The notes under the pieces were generated by a model. That model saw only the letters and a list, made by a program, of their open reading frames with translations, did not search any database and was not told the DNA's origin. A stretch of 64,000 bases of DNA from Hofstenia miamia (taxonomy: Eukaryota > Xenacoelomorpha > Acoela): positions 201,542 through 265,541 of the forward strand of contig SCFE01000042.1 of the NCBI GenBank assembly GCA_004352715.1, in the 5' to 3' direction. Positions 1 through 12,664 of this stretch are shown here, one piece after another. The translations under genes were made by a program, and so were the position numbers. Numbering within the stretch: position 1 is the first letter of the stretch; each line of letters starts with the position of its first letter.

Positions 1-26
1 TATATATATATATATATATATATATT
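1..26. repeat. (TA)n at left edge
   Basis: Dinucleotide tract that continues off the window and marks the left boundary of the module duplicated near 22.27-23.15 kb. Confidence 0.95.
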
Positions 27-73
27 ACATTTCATATATACATAACATTTTAAGAACTCAAAGGCATTGCATA

Positions 74-741
74 ATGTCTAATTCACCTGTACAATATTAC
101 ACTAGATTTCTTGATGGCATTATCTCAGACATTACAAAATTGTACAATTTATACACGACCATTGTCGACCGAATCGCTGTTCTTTTGGAAGCACACCTCA
201 AAACACATCCATTCGTAGATGTGGAGCCTCTAGTTGAAATGTCGACAATTTTTTCTAACTACAAGTGAGTGATTATGATCTCTGTTGTGTAAATTGGGGC
301 AACTAAAATCAGAAACGAGACTACTCTCATTACTAATAATGTACCAAGCATATCTACAGTATAATATCTTAGAATTTTTGCGTTCTTGCAGTCGCGACTA
401 TTACTACTGTAGGAACACTTCAAATTTGTAAAATCATACTTGCTTAAAGCTTAAATGGTTTATTGCAGATTTATATACGACGGATATAACCATTGATATT
501 TTGGATGCCAGGAGCAATTTTATATATAGTAATATTAACAGAAACTTGTTCTGTAACTACAGTAGATGCTATGTGCTATTTATGTTTAGGTTGCTTATAT
601 CATCAAACCGTTATTTGTATAAGTTCAGCATAAAAATATGTTTGTTATATGCATACTTATCCATGTATCGATTTTTCTTACATCCGTATTCTTTCCAGAT
701 CCAAGAAGCGGATTTTTAAAAAGAGAACTAACAAGTTGTAA
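74..741 (+). CDS. Small unrecognised spliced gene, copy 1 (probably damaged)
   Basis: Exon 74-264 encodes 63 residues starting M-S-N-S-P-V-Q, a helical stretch, ending at a good donor AA|GTGAGT (265-266). The strongest acceptor is TTCTTTCCAG ending at 698. Splicing 264 to 699 gives a 77-residue protein with a basic tail (K-S-K-K-R-I-F-K-K-R) and TAA at 739-741. A second acceptor, TTATTGCAG ending near 469, would give a longer product in the copy at 22.3 kb, but here one extra T/A in that stretch breaks the frame. I do not recognise the protein. The first coding exon is identical in both copies. Confidence 0.45.
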
Positions 742-801
742 AAGAAAAGCAGTTGGACATTAACAGCGACATGACCAAACTGAAAACTACAACAAAATGA
801 A

Positions 802-870
802 TAGGGCTAGGCAGTATACCATACCAACTTCAATAAGGTTTTATTTTCATATACCGCGGTATTTTCAAAA
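802..870. mobile_element. hAT-like terminal sequence fragment
   Basis: TAGGGCTAGGCAGTATACC followed by ATACCGCGGTAT resembles the ends of common hAT-type non-autonomous elements. It is repeated at about 23052-23120 in the duplicate module. No partner end is visible. Confidence 0.35.
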
Positions 871-923
871 GTAAGAGCAAACATTTTGATAGAACTAGAA
901 AGATATATATATATATATATATG

Positions 924-1528
924 TTTCATTTTAAATGTTTTAATAAATAATTGATAATATTTTTACAGTTTTATTCTTACTATATTTATTGTATTACTAT
1001 TTTTACATATTGAGGCGATGATCCTTAGGATAGATGAAATATTATATCACCTTCGCTTGTAACTTAACAATGTCAACTGGTTTTGTTACGCAAAAAACCA
1101 AGCCGGGGAATGAAAAATTGCGCTTATCAACATGTCGAAATTTCAAAAAATCGAAAATTAAAAATGAAGCATTGTTTGTTTTTGTATGAAAAAAATGCTG
1201 CTATAATTCATCAAGCACAACCTGACTGAGAAAAACTTCAGTTACTTTGAAAGCAGTACATAATGTGTTCTTGGAAGGCACAAAAGTACAGATTGCTTAT
1301 GCAACGGGAAAATATTTGATGACATTTGATTTTTATGGCTTAAATATATAACAGCCAGATTCTAGAAAAAATGAAGAAAATATGTATAACAAAGGTATTT
1401 TGAATCAGATGAGGAATTAACTATAAAGTAATACTGCATGTAAATAATGAAAAATCTAAATTCTAACATAGATTGGAATTTATTGAAATGATAGAAAATT
1501 AGTTAATATTTGTTTGAATATCTTTTAG
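924..1528. other. No gene seen
   Basis: AT-rich sequence after the (TA)n at 903-922. No exon, repeat or element recognised. Confidence 0.6.
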
Positions 1529-1691
1529 ATGCAAATACCTGCAGTACAGAAGATTTCTATCTTAAGGGTGATAAGACAGTTATACTTGGGGAATTATATT
1601 CAGCAGAATGTGGTAATTTAAATGAATGCGATATTCCAATTCTTTTCGAAAAGAAAGATATTGTTAACAAACCAATAAAAATTGAGAAAAA
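1529..1691 (+). CDS. Cysteine-containing exon of an unrecognised, probably extracellular protein
   Basis: The acceptor ATCTTTTAG ends at 1528 and opens a phase-1 frame of 54 codons with three cysteines (N-T-C-S-T-E-D; A-E-C-G-N-L-N-E-C-D). It runs into two Ns at 1692-1693 followed by a short TA tract, and ends at TAA 1771-1773. The phase-1 start matches the exons at 23.2 and 26.5 kb, so it may belong to the same protein type or gene, but no direct link is visible. The true 3' boundary is lost in the N junction. Confidence 0.4.
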
Positions 1692-1773
1692 NNTATATAT
1701 ATATAAAGATAGTTTTAATGCTTTAGAATTAAAACAAACGTCTGCTGCATCCAATTCAGCAGCAGTTGTCTAA

Positions 1774-4700
1774 TATTATTCTAGTAAGCACTACTCTGAG
1801 CTAAAAATTTGGATCTATGAACAAGCTCTGAGATCATAATTCGTATTTTCAGATCCAGATTCATTTCAGATCAATTGATCTGAGATTCATGGTAATTGTC
1901 TGGATCCATGGACAAGTCTGCTTATAAGACTGAAGCAGGATCCCCCTCATTAAAAATTCCTGGTTACTCCACTGTTAGCACGCAGACTACACTTCTACAA
2001 CAGCTTGCTTGATAGTAGCACGGTGAAGTCGTTTTGCGTGTAATATCTAAACGATGACTTCATTTAATGATTGTCATCATTTTCATTAAGCCAATCATTA
2101 GTATCCAGTTGTTCACTATATGTGTTGCAATAATGCAATAGCTTTATTGTGAAGGTGTGCTTGTCATAACACTCTTAAAAATACCCATTTTCCGTGTGGA
2201 GTCTCGTTTAACCACAAGTGTAATTATAATCCATTCCTGATGTATAGTTTGTATTATTAATTGGGTATTGAGTAACTATATAAATCGTTGTTTGACCATT
2301 AGCAGGTATTTTGTAGTTATTATATACTAAAATTGATATGACTTACTCCTAGTGTTTACTGAGTTGAACTTAATTTAGTACACATACATTTTATTTCGAT
2401 AGGTTTTTTCCTTACACCAGCTATAAGCTTTATGTCACTAAAAAGTTTGCATAGGCCCTTTACGTAGAGTGCACTACCATAGAGAGGATATAATTTCACA
2501 ATACAGTTTGATACAGTTTACGCACATATTCTAAATTTCAGTACAAAGACCATCTCAAGAAATTTGAATCACTTTAATTGCACACCACTAAGCGGAGAAA
2601 AACTAAATTGATTTGTGCGATAAATGAATTTGCATGATCATTACATGCTTTATAACAATAAGTGAAATAGCGGAATTTAAACAAGAAGGCTTAGTCAGCA
2701 ATAAATCGTCATAGAGGGTTTTATAGATTAATAGGTTTTGATGTAAAACGTGTTTGAAATATACACTTTCAATTTTTCTATTGAAAAATCGACGACGGGA
2801 ATAAAACTTTTAAAAATCATTGCAAGTTCTTTAAGAGATCAACAACATAATATGCAATTGTGAAATGTAAGAAAAAACATTCCTGACAGGGATTGATCAT
2901 CTAGAGGCTTTTCTAGATGATAAAGAAACGTCAGAATTTATTATTTCATTTTTTTACTAATGTATTAACATAGCAAATTTCATACGCGCGAAATTGAAAA
3001 TAATATTTTATCAGATTATTAAATGAACCTAATGTCTTCCTATGTCTAATTAATTGGTGCCTTTGGTCTAAGTATTTGAAAAAGGCCGAAATTTCAAAAA
3101 TAACTTACTATTACAGTGAATACCATATATTTTATAAAAATATGCTAGAAATTGATATTTTAAATTTACATTAGTATCATATATCTAAAATTTAGTTTGT
3201 CTTAAATTTCAGTATGGACATTTTATTATAAGTATCTAAGATAACCAACGTTAGTCTTACAAACTGAAAATTTTGGAATTTTTGCAAGCATCATAAAATC
3301 AGAATTGCCATAATTTAAATGAGCCGGCCTGGATTTGAATCGAGTCTAAGCTTTCGTATGCCCTGCGGTGTCAGGCCTGGACCAAATTTTCGGCACATGT
3401 CCCTCTCTGATCTTGTATCAGGTTTGAATACTTTTTTATATTCAGTGCTGCTACATTGAACTTAGTAAATGTAATTTAAATCATGTACAAGAAAAGAACA
3501 TAAAGTTTAAACTTCCATTGCGTAAATATATTTTTACAAAAATAGCTTCCGCTTAAGTCATAAGTTAAATTAAATTGTAATAATATAACTACAAGATAAC
3601 TAAATAAAAAGTCGCACTTTGCTCTCAATGCTGATGGTTTTATAATAACTAGGACAGTGAATATAAATTTGTTAACTGTAATAATTATAGTTTACAATAT
3701 CAATGACACCTTCATGATATCTCATAGTCTTTATTGAGAAAGCAACAAAAGTGTACGTACTACAAAAAATGTGATAGTAATTTATTAGCTCCGTAAAAAC
3801 ATTAACCCGTTTACCTAATTTCACGATAGTAATGGCGCATTCAGGTTTACACCGATATAGTAACGCTAGTTGATTTGGCTTAGCACTAATCACGCAATTT
3901 TTGAAGCCTGCAATGTTCAATAATACAAATTTATTTAGATTTAGCAAAATAAGCTCTCTATGAAAACATTAAAAGATATAGCTGAAGGTACTTGCAACAG
4001 ACGGTAATCATAATCAGTCATCAAATGAAATCTGTTTTATGGATGATATGAAATAAAGAAAAATTGAAGAATTAACTAACGAAAATGAAAATATGCTTGT
4101 AATAATAACTGTTTGTACAAAAAGAGTTGAGTTTAACCCTATTTCTACTGTTACTATTAAATAACAAATCAATTTGTCCCATTTTTAAACAATTTCACCC
4201 AAGCCTGTTGAGAAATATTGAAACCTTTTTTTGCATGTATATATATATATATAGCGTTGGGCTCACTAATGCAATGATAAAGCATTTGTACTAAAACTTA
4301 TTCTTGTGCCTGCAGTACATGTTAATAAAAATGTTTATTAATGAGAAATCCGATTTTTAAAAAAATTCAAATTTTTTCCATGCCATGAGAACAACGATTA
4401 CCCCGAAATATTTTTCTTTCTGAATTAAAACTGGGTGGGAACCACTAACTTTGCGCAAATATTTGCCAGGTCACGAATGTAAGTCGAAAAGAATTTGTAG
4501 ACAATTCTCTCTATCTCTTGATGTTTTCAGATTTTAAATATCTTCATTTCTTGAGTTTTAACCGCTTAAAAATTAATTCGGGAAACCATCAAGATGTTGA
4601 AAAAATCCCAGTAAAATTAGGGTTAATAAAACTTAGAGTAACTGTATAATAAATGCTGCGTCATATAAAACCAAGTTTTTATGAAAAGCCTTAAATACAG

Positions 4701-7700
4701 ATTAGGATCCTATATATTGACTTTTTACTTTTCCAATAAATTGTCACATGATTTGGCTAACCTGGATTATTGTTAATATAGTGTTAAAAGTAGTAAAATT
4801 AAAGCAACGCCTATGTCTAAAATATAAAAAATGACAGCACAAAACTCGTTGAAAAAATAATATTACATACAGGTATTGGATAATACATAGCAAATACCGA
4901 AACCAAGATTGATAACATTTCCAAAGTAGTATATGAAATTACTTGCTACTGTGGTGCACAATACATTTGAAAGATTGCAATTAGAGAACACACAAATTAG
5001 TAAACCATTTTCAATCACCTAAAGAAGTGTGATATGAAATTTTCACATACAGTTTTATCCAAGGCAATTGATAATTTTCAACTAAACATCATATAATCGA
5101 TTTATATAGAATTAACAATGCACAACACAGGGATTTTTGAACCATCTTCATGATGTCATAAAAAAATTTTAAACGATTATAACTCAAAACTAAAGCTATG
5201 CTCAATCTGAAAGCAACACGTGATAGAGGAGTCCCCCCTTAATTTTTCACTCATAATTCGTGACTCGGCTCTGTCCCCGACACGCCTCAGTGGCCTTGGA
5301 ATACCTTTGCACATATGAAGAAACAGTCAAAGTTCTTTTTTGATTCCACAAGCTCAAAACCTTATAAATGCATGGATATTAAGCATGGAAAAAATTTATA
5401 TCTTTCTCAAAAATTCGAAATTTTCAAATCAAATTGTTAATTTTATCAACAACCTCAGCCACAGCAATATGCTTTAACTGAAGCTGTCAACATTGCATTA
5501 AAGCATGTTACTCAATAGACCTAAATATCTATACCCCAAGATTTTCAAATTTGCTCATACGCTTGAAGAAAATTCTTTGGAAAAACAGTCTGTCCTTCAC
5601 GGTATTTTTTTAAGGTTAACCAATTCAATTTTCCTTCAAATGTCGAAAAAACTGTTTTTTGGTACGGGAATTGAAAGGGTTTAAAATACTTTTTTTGTTA
5701 CCTTAAGCAAAAAGGTGAATATAAATATAAACTAAATCTACCAAAGTTATTGTAAAAATACAATGCTGAATAATTTGCGAAGTTCATAGCGGGGAATAAT
5801 TGATAATGGTAGTTGCATGTCGAAACATGGTAAATGAATGAATTATGCGTTTCTTTTTTAAATTAATACATAAACTCTACAATTTTCACTACATACAGTG
5901 AAGTAAAAAATATTTAAAAAGCATAGACCTATTCTTTATCTAAGCATGTTGGAAATCCAATTCAAATCTCTTGATTAATTCACTCCTTCAAAATATAAAT
6001 TCTTCTCATAGTGTAAAGTTCTGTTTTGTAAATCTTGTGTAAGTTGTTAGTTTATATATTAAACATTTTATGAAGTGATAAGGAGATATATACTGTAATC
6101 CTTGTGTAAACCTAAAATTTTGTTGAAAGTTTGAGGTGACGCTTATGCACTCAGTCTGGAAATTATATCTGTAAACTTTTTACTATGTTTGGGGTTAAGG
6201 TAACTCTTAGAAAACTCAAATGCTGAAATAAATTTATTGAACAATAAGACACTAGGAAAAATATGTAAAAATTCACATCAACATAAGGTAGGGGTGCCGA
6301 AACAAGAAATTTTCAGTTAGCATTCTTTAATGTTCAAGATTCATAGAAAGGGTGCGAACATAACATAATGTTTATCATATAGTGAGTGTGAGATTATATT
6401 TCTTCAATGATTATCAGGAAGTTTGAAGAAATATACTTGCCTAAGGTCAATCATAATTTCAGGTCTTCAACTAAATAAATAATAAATAGCTGTTGTTGAT
6501 TTTATGTTTCATCACAATCTTAAAATAAATCGCTAGCGATTTTTTACTAAAAATCAATTAATACCAAGAGATATGCACCAATTGAAATATACCAATGACA
6601 GTACCAGCTATTCTTAACTCTTTCTCTTTATGAAGATAGACTATCCATACCCTTTTAGGCTTGTCATGCTGAAAGTCAAATTTTGCGATTAGAGCCCGCA
6701 CAAAAACACACAGCATTTCTACTGCGCACAGCGACCAAGAGCATTTTTACACTAAAATATAAAGGAGACTTTATTATTTTGTGAACTATAAGCAATTAGA
6801 AATTTTTACTAGTTACCATTAAAAATTTTAAAAAATTCTAGCTAATTTAAGATTAATTTAAAACAATTTAGCCATAATTAGGGTTTTCATTGGTTACATT
6901 ACTATGAAACTGAACCTACTAAAATTAGTTGGTGCCTGGATTTGCGTATAGTAGCTACTAAAATACACACAGCACTATTTATTAGCCAAATGCAAACATT
7001 TACTGGAGGAATTGAAAGCTGCCCCAAAGGGATTGACTCCCTAACTCATCAAGGTCTACGTCAATTTCAAACATTAATTCAAACGAAATAGTCACCGCTT
7101 CATTTCCTGCCATTTTTATGTCCATTTGATAGATGGTAGACTTACAAACAGAATTTTGTCGTGGTTTCCCATAGGCCCACACCAGTGAAAATGATTACAA
7201 TTATTGCAGGTTGGATAACATGAAATTTTCCGACCGGATGTATTGCACAGGCTTCAAACCGGGTATAATAGCTTTCTTATATAATTGCAGTTTCAAATCA
7301 GTTATTTTAAAATGCCTATGCATTTCGAATTTTGCTATTTTATGGAATACATTTCTTATTTAAGGTAATATCAGAATATTCATCATCTATTAAATTTATC
7401 TATTAAATTCAAATTTTTCATACTGTCTTTATGAGTTCAATAATATTTGACATAAATATGAATGTTTTGACATAAGATTAGGTCAACTAGCATACACTTA
7501 ACAAATGAACAAAATTCATAAGTTTGGTAAGTAACAAGTACAGCATCAAAACCTTGTTTATAAGACTTATTAACTGTTATTGATGATCACATGAAGTAAT
7601 AATGCACGATCATAAAAAATTATTAAAGATTTGCAATTGAAATAAACTGATGTACGTTGTAATGTAGCCATTTCCTTAAAACCGTCATCTTCAAAGAAAA

Positions 7701-8360
7701 ATATGAACCTAGTGTGCTGAAATTTCAAAAGCACACAAGACAGTCGCCTTTGCATTATGGGTTGGTCTTTGGGACAAATGATGAGGGTTGATCTTTGATC
7801 AGTACCGATAGCTTTACTTATTTGCAATTCCCGATCAGTAAAAGTGCACTTCATCACTGCAGACTACAAAAGATGTTGATGAAATGATGTGAAGAATATT
7901 ATTATCAAGCTTAAGATCAATTTTTGCAATCAACTAAGTTAAAATGGCATTGTATGTGTTTTACAGACAATACAAATTCTATCTTGTATATTGATTTGTT
8001 TTTTGAAAGTAAATATACATGTATATAGAATTAACACTAAAATGCTGTTCGATAATAAAATTTAACAAAATATTTATGTAATTTGCAAAATCTCCTTTAC
8101 AAATATAAAAAATTTTTATTTAAAAGTTGTTCCTGCATATATGTTAGCTATTAATTGATGATAAAAACTTTTGTCAAATTGACAACAATTTCATTTAAAG
8201 AAGTAACGTTTTGATAAATTTTATTTCGTTTACCATGTATAGCAATTAATACTGTTCTTAAAATTGTAAACGAAAACCTCATTCGTGTGTAACAATTGCC
8301 TCTGCATAACTAAAATTCATTATATTGCTTAACTTTTCAGCAAGTAAAACTTCTTCACCC
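1774..8360. other. Long stretch without a recognised gene
   Basis: About 6.6 kb of AT-rich sequence. Short open frames on the minus strand at 7000-7182 and 7570-7857 (95 codons, ATG to TAA) have ordinary amino-acid composition, but I find no domain, and frames of this size are expected by chance here. A short (TA)n lies at 4238-4252. A tRNA-like box B occurs near 3330 on the minus strand (see rejected items). Confidence 0.55.
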
Positions 8361-9543
8361 ATAGCACAATTGGTTGTACCCATGAGGGGGTGAATGAAGC
8401 ATGTTCAATGTTCTGCACACGATCTAGGTATGCTCTTTTTTGTAAGCCTATTGTTCAGATAAAATTTGATTAACTGTTTTTCTTTGTTTTCCGTACATCA
8501 AATATTGATTTTTGTAATGATGCCCAAAACGATCTACACGATATATCTAATCAATTATTTCAATTATTCTTCTTCAGTAAGTTCTATTAAAGTAGGCTCT
8601 ATAGAAACATCTTTGCAAACATTAGATAAACATTCAGTTTCTAAGGAAATCAATACATGATCAATGCTATTTGAAGCACCACATTCACATATTCGTGATA
8701 ATCGCATTATTGGCCAATTATAGCGAAGAATGATTGCATCTCGAAATCCATCTCTGTTTAATTAAAAACCAAGATTTCGTGATTTTGTGGTAGATAGCCC
8801 TTTGGCTCCAGCAGATGAATACTTCGTTTTGTTCCAGAGGAGAACTTTTATAAAATAGGTAATTTCTTTGTGGTATTGAAGTTGCTTTTACATTCTTATT
8901 TAAGCAATTTTTGTTGTCTGTTTGTATCAATAATTGCTTGTTTCAAATTGGCAACTACAATTTGTGAGTTATCATATTCAAGCGTTACATTCTGTGTTGG
9001 ATCTATAATTCCCATACCGCCTTAGAACATGGCAAGGCAATAATGTCTCGTTGCTCTTTGCCTAAACTCTTTTTAATAGAGACTCCAAGAGGTTATATAT
9101 TCTATGTTCCAGTTTTCTTAACTCGATATTGATGTCAGGAATTGTTCTCATTAAAAATTTCCATTTACATTCTAGTACATTACAAAACACCGTATAATTT
9201 AAATGGGGTCAGTAGGTGATATTTCAGTCATTTCATCAATTTCTAAGCACCATTTTTCAATTCTCTGTTCAACATTATGTTTTAAAGAATGTTTTGATCC
9301 AATAGAAGCGCCCAGATATCTTTGTCCATTTAAGGTGATGTCGACATTTGGAAATAGTTCTTGCGCTCTTTGAAAGTTTGATTGATTTTAACAACAAACC
9401 CACCATTCCTTGATTTTTATTAACTTTTAAAAATCACCCTGTATTTTGCAATGTTATTTACTAAAATTGAAATTAAAATTGATATTGAACGTAGGTGTTT
9501 AACAATATGGTTCGTATTAATGGGATTGTTTATGATTAATAGC
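8361..9543 (-). pseudogene. Retroelement C-terminal fragment with zinc knuckle, copy 1
   Basis: Read on the minus strand in several frames, this is the tail of a reverse-transcriptase protein. N-G-Q-R-Y-L-G-A-S-I-G lies around 9350-9300, then a segment like E-R-D-I-I-A-L-P (about 9060), then G-F-x-L-N-R-D-G-F-R-D-A-I-I-L-R-Y-N-W (about 8775-8715), a knuckle C-x-C-G-x(5)-D-H (about 8690-8660) and V-C-K-D-V-S-I-E-P-T-L. This order is typical of a retroelement tail widespread in invertebrates; I cannot assign the clade. Stops and frameshifts show it is dead. Identical in length to 9545-10727. Confidence 0.6.
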
Positions 9544-9544
9544 N

Positions 9545-10727
9545 ATAGCACAATTGGTTGTACCCATGAGGGGGTGAATGAAGCATGTTCAATGTTCTGC
9601 ACACGATCTAGGTATGCTCTTTTTTGTAAGCCTATTGTTCAGATAAAATTTGATTAACTGTTTTTCTTTGTTTTCCGTACATCAAATATTGATTTTTGTA
9701 ATGATGCCCAAAACGATCTACACGATATATCTAATCAATTATTTCAATTATTCTTCTTCAGTAAGTTCTATTAAAGTAGGCTCTATAGAAACATCTTTGC
9801 AAACATTAGATAAACATTCAGTTTCTAAGGAAATCAATACATGATCAATGCTATTTGAAGCACCACATTCACATATTCGTGATAATCGCATTATTGGCCA
9901 ATTATAGCGAAGAATGATTGCATCTCGAAATCCATCTCTGTTTAATTAAAAACCAAGATTTCGTGATTTTGTGGTAGATAGCCCTTTGGCTCCAGCAGAT
10001 GAATACTTCGTTTTGTTCCAGAGGAGAACTTTTATAAAATAGGTAATTTCTTTGTGGTATTGAAGTTGCTTTTACATTCTTATTTAAGCAATTTTTGTTG
10101 TCTGTTTGTATCAATAATTGCTTGTTTCAAATTGGCAACTACAATTTGTGAGTTATCATATTCAAGCGTTACATTCTGTGTTGGATCTATAATTCCCATA
10201 CCGCCTTAGAACATGGCAAGGCAATAATGTCTCGTTGCTCTTTGCCTAAACTCTTTTTAATAGAGACTCCAAGAGGTTATATATTCTATGTTCCAGTTTT
10301 CTTAACTCGATATTGATGTCAGGAATTGTTCTCATTAAAAATTTCCATTTACATTCTAGTACATTACAAAACACCGTATAATTTAAATGGGGTCAGTAGG
10401 TGATATTTCAGTCATTTCATCAATTTCTAAGCACCATTTTTCAATTCTCTGTTCAACATTATGTTTTAAAGAATGTTTTGATCCAATAGAAGCGCCCAGA
10501 TATCTTTGTCCATTTAAGGTGATGTCGACATTTGGAAATAGTTCTTGCGCTCTTTGAAAGTTTGATTGATTTTAACAACAAACCCACCATTCCTTGATTT
10601 TTATTAACTTTTAAAAATCACCCTGTATTTTGCAATGTTATTTACTAAAATTGAAATTAAAATTGATATTGAACGTAGGTGTTTAACAATATGGTTCGTA
10701 TTAATGGGATTGTTTATGATTAATAGC
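9545..10727 (-). pseudogene. Retroelement C-terminal fragment, copy 2 (likely the same locus)
   Basis: 1183 bp identical to 8361-9543 as far as I can compare. It begins immediately after the single N at 9544, so this is most likely the overlapping end of the next contig. The right flank (from 10728) is unique. Confidence 0.6.
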
Positions 10728-11738
10728 CAATAATAATGTACTAGCTATTGAACAACTAATTTTAACCAATGCAAAACCTATTTTCTTCAGTCAAACTAGG
10801 GTTACTTCTACTATTTTATGGTGTTATTGCCATGATAATATGAATATTGCTTCAATACCATAACCAAGCCTGGCTGTGACACCTGTTAACAGACTAAGCA
10901 ATCACCTAAAAGCCAATTTTAGGTTTTAAAATAGATGTGTAACAGGTGCACGTGTTCTAAAGAGAATGATTTCTATACGTTAAGCATCCTTCTATGAATC
11001 ATCTCTAACTAAAGGACAAATATATGTAGTTTATGATTGCATATAAACGGCTTTAAAATATACATATTTTATATTGTGATCTAAAACACATATGATTTGA
11101 ATACACGCATAGTTTTAATTATAAAAATTTTTTAAAAAAAATGAATTTTTGCACACAACTAAAAAGAAGTAATGTGAATTGATAAGATCGTGCGATCATT
11201 AAACAGCAAGATCAATAAAAATACTAAATACAAAGCAAAATAGCTAAGTTTAAAGCAATAGATTTTACTAATTATAAATCATCGCACACTGAGTTATAGA
11301 TTGCTTTATTTTGGCAAAAACATGCTACAATTAGAGATATGACATTAATCAATTGAAAAATCGAAGCCAGGAATAAATTTTTAGTGCAATATGGAAAAAT
11401 CGATGACAAAAATCAATTGCGAATTTGAGAAAAATATTTCTGTCAAGAATTGATGGTTGAGGCTTTTGAATAAATTTATGCTCATACTGGAAACACTGAA
11501 AACGTGCATAAGCTTAAAATACATGTAGTTATGGTTGGAAATGTTGGAAAACTAAGTAGAAAAACACTTAGCAAATTGCGTCCAATACAATATATTGTGG
11601 CATTTACAACTATGATTAATATAATCATTAATTTCAAGTAAATCTTTGTTCTGCAGAACATTCCAGTACTGTTAGAAATATCCTCATAAAAATCCTTGGA
11701 TAGTTTTAATTTAATTTTTAGAATCGTATCCCTTAAAT
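10728..11738. other. GPCR 3' flank
   Basis: Sequence downstream of the receptor stop codon, holding its 3' UTR. No other gene or element recognised. Confidence 0.5.
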
Positions 11739-11875
11739 TTAGGAAATTACGCAAGGCATGAATATATGTCCAATATGCTTGTATGCTTTTCGAAACTTCG
11801 AATGTGTGAATCCATATACCATGAAGTTTATGGCGCTGTTTCCATGTGAGATCATTTCGGCTAACAGTGATATCT
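11739..11875 (-). CDS. GPCR exon 5: TM7, helix 8 and stop
   Basis: Acceptor TTTAG at 11877-11876. Encodes TM7 with N-S-A-I-N-F-M-V-Y and a helix-8-like stretch F-R-K-A-Y-K-H, then a short tail ending TAA at 11739-11741. The canonical Pro after the TM7 Asn is Phe. Intron 4 is 423 bp. A TTTATT on the plus strand at about 11305 could be a minus-strand AATAAA poly(A) signal. Confidence 0.92.
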
Positions 11876-12628
11876 CTAAATTTAAATAAGTTAAATAAAT
11901 GCCTAAAATATAGTTTTTTTGAAATTTACAGAATAATTATAAAATTATTGAGGAAAAGCTTATACCAGATAAGCACAGCAGCCAATAAGAATAAGCCGCA
12001 ATGTTAAATATGGGAGAAAATAGATTAATAAATGTTGTTTGAAAAAGATATACATGTAATTAGGTATAAGCAGATGAGACAGTACTAAGAAGCAGTGTAA
12101 AGCACTGAGCCTTAGATATGGACTTGTGGTAACCATTTAGGCCCAGTGTGAAGCTTTACGATGAGCCCAATTTAATCAAGAAAAAGTAATCAAATTATAT
12201 CAGTCGCTACTTTGCTAATGACTTCATTTTTACTTATATGTACTATGTATGCATATATGTAATATTTAATCATTAGCTACAATACATTATAAATTTACCA
12301 AAAGGCACTTGAATGCTTGTACCGAAAAGTCCTCCAATGCCAATGAGTAAACTTAAAGGACTCCAACTTATCACAAATATACAAAAAATTATCATTAAGG
12401 ATTTAACCAACTGCTTATTTTGTTTTCTTCTTTGCTCACTGAATGTTGCAGTCATTTCTAAAAAATCTCGTGTTGAATTTGCCAATACTCATTTTTAATT
12501 AAACGTCAATAGAAGAGCCATATAAAACAAATATATCATTCTATATTAATTTTTTGAATAAAATGTTTATAAATATCCAAAATAAATATTATGCCTACAA
12601 AAATTCTAAAAGCTAATATCAAGGACAG

Positions 12629-12664
<36 letters not shown>

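Larger units (their letters stand above)
27..902. repeat. Module duplicated at 22270-23153, copy 1
   Basis: About 0.88 kb matching 22270-23153 with small differences: a 7 bp indel near 336, one-base indels near 445-475 and a few substitutions. Both copies are bounded by (TA)n and have unrelated outer flanks. The differences mean it is not a simple repeat use of one contig; diverged alleles remain possible. Confidence 0.85.

Noticed and set aside
3303-3375. Possible tRNA or tRNA-derived SINE on the minus strand
   Set aside because: GATTCAAATCC resembles a box B and TGGTCCAGG weakly a box A, but no cloverleaf acceptor stem can be formed.
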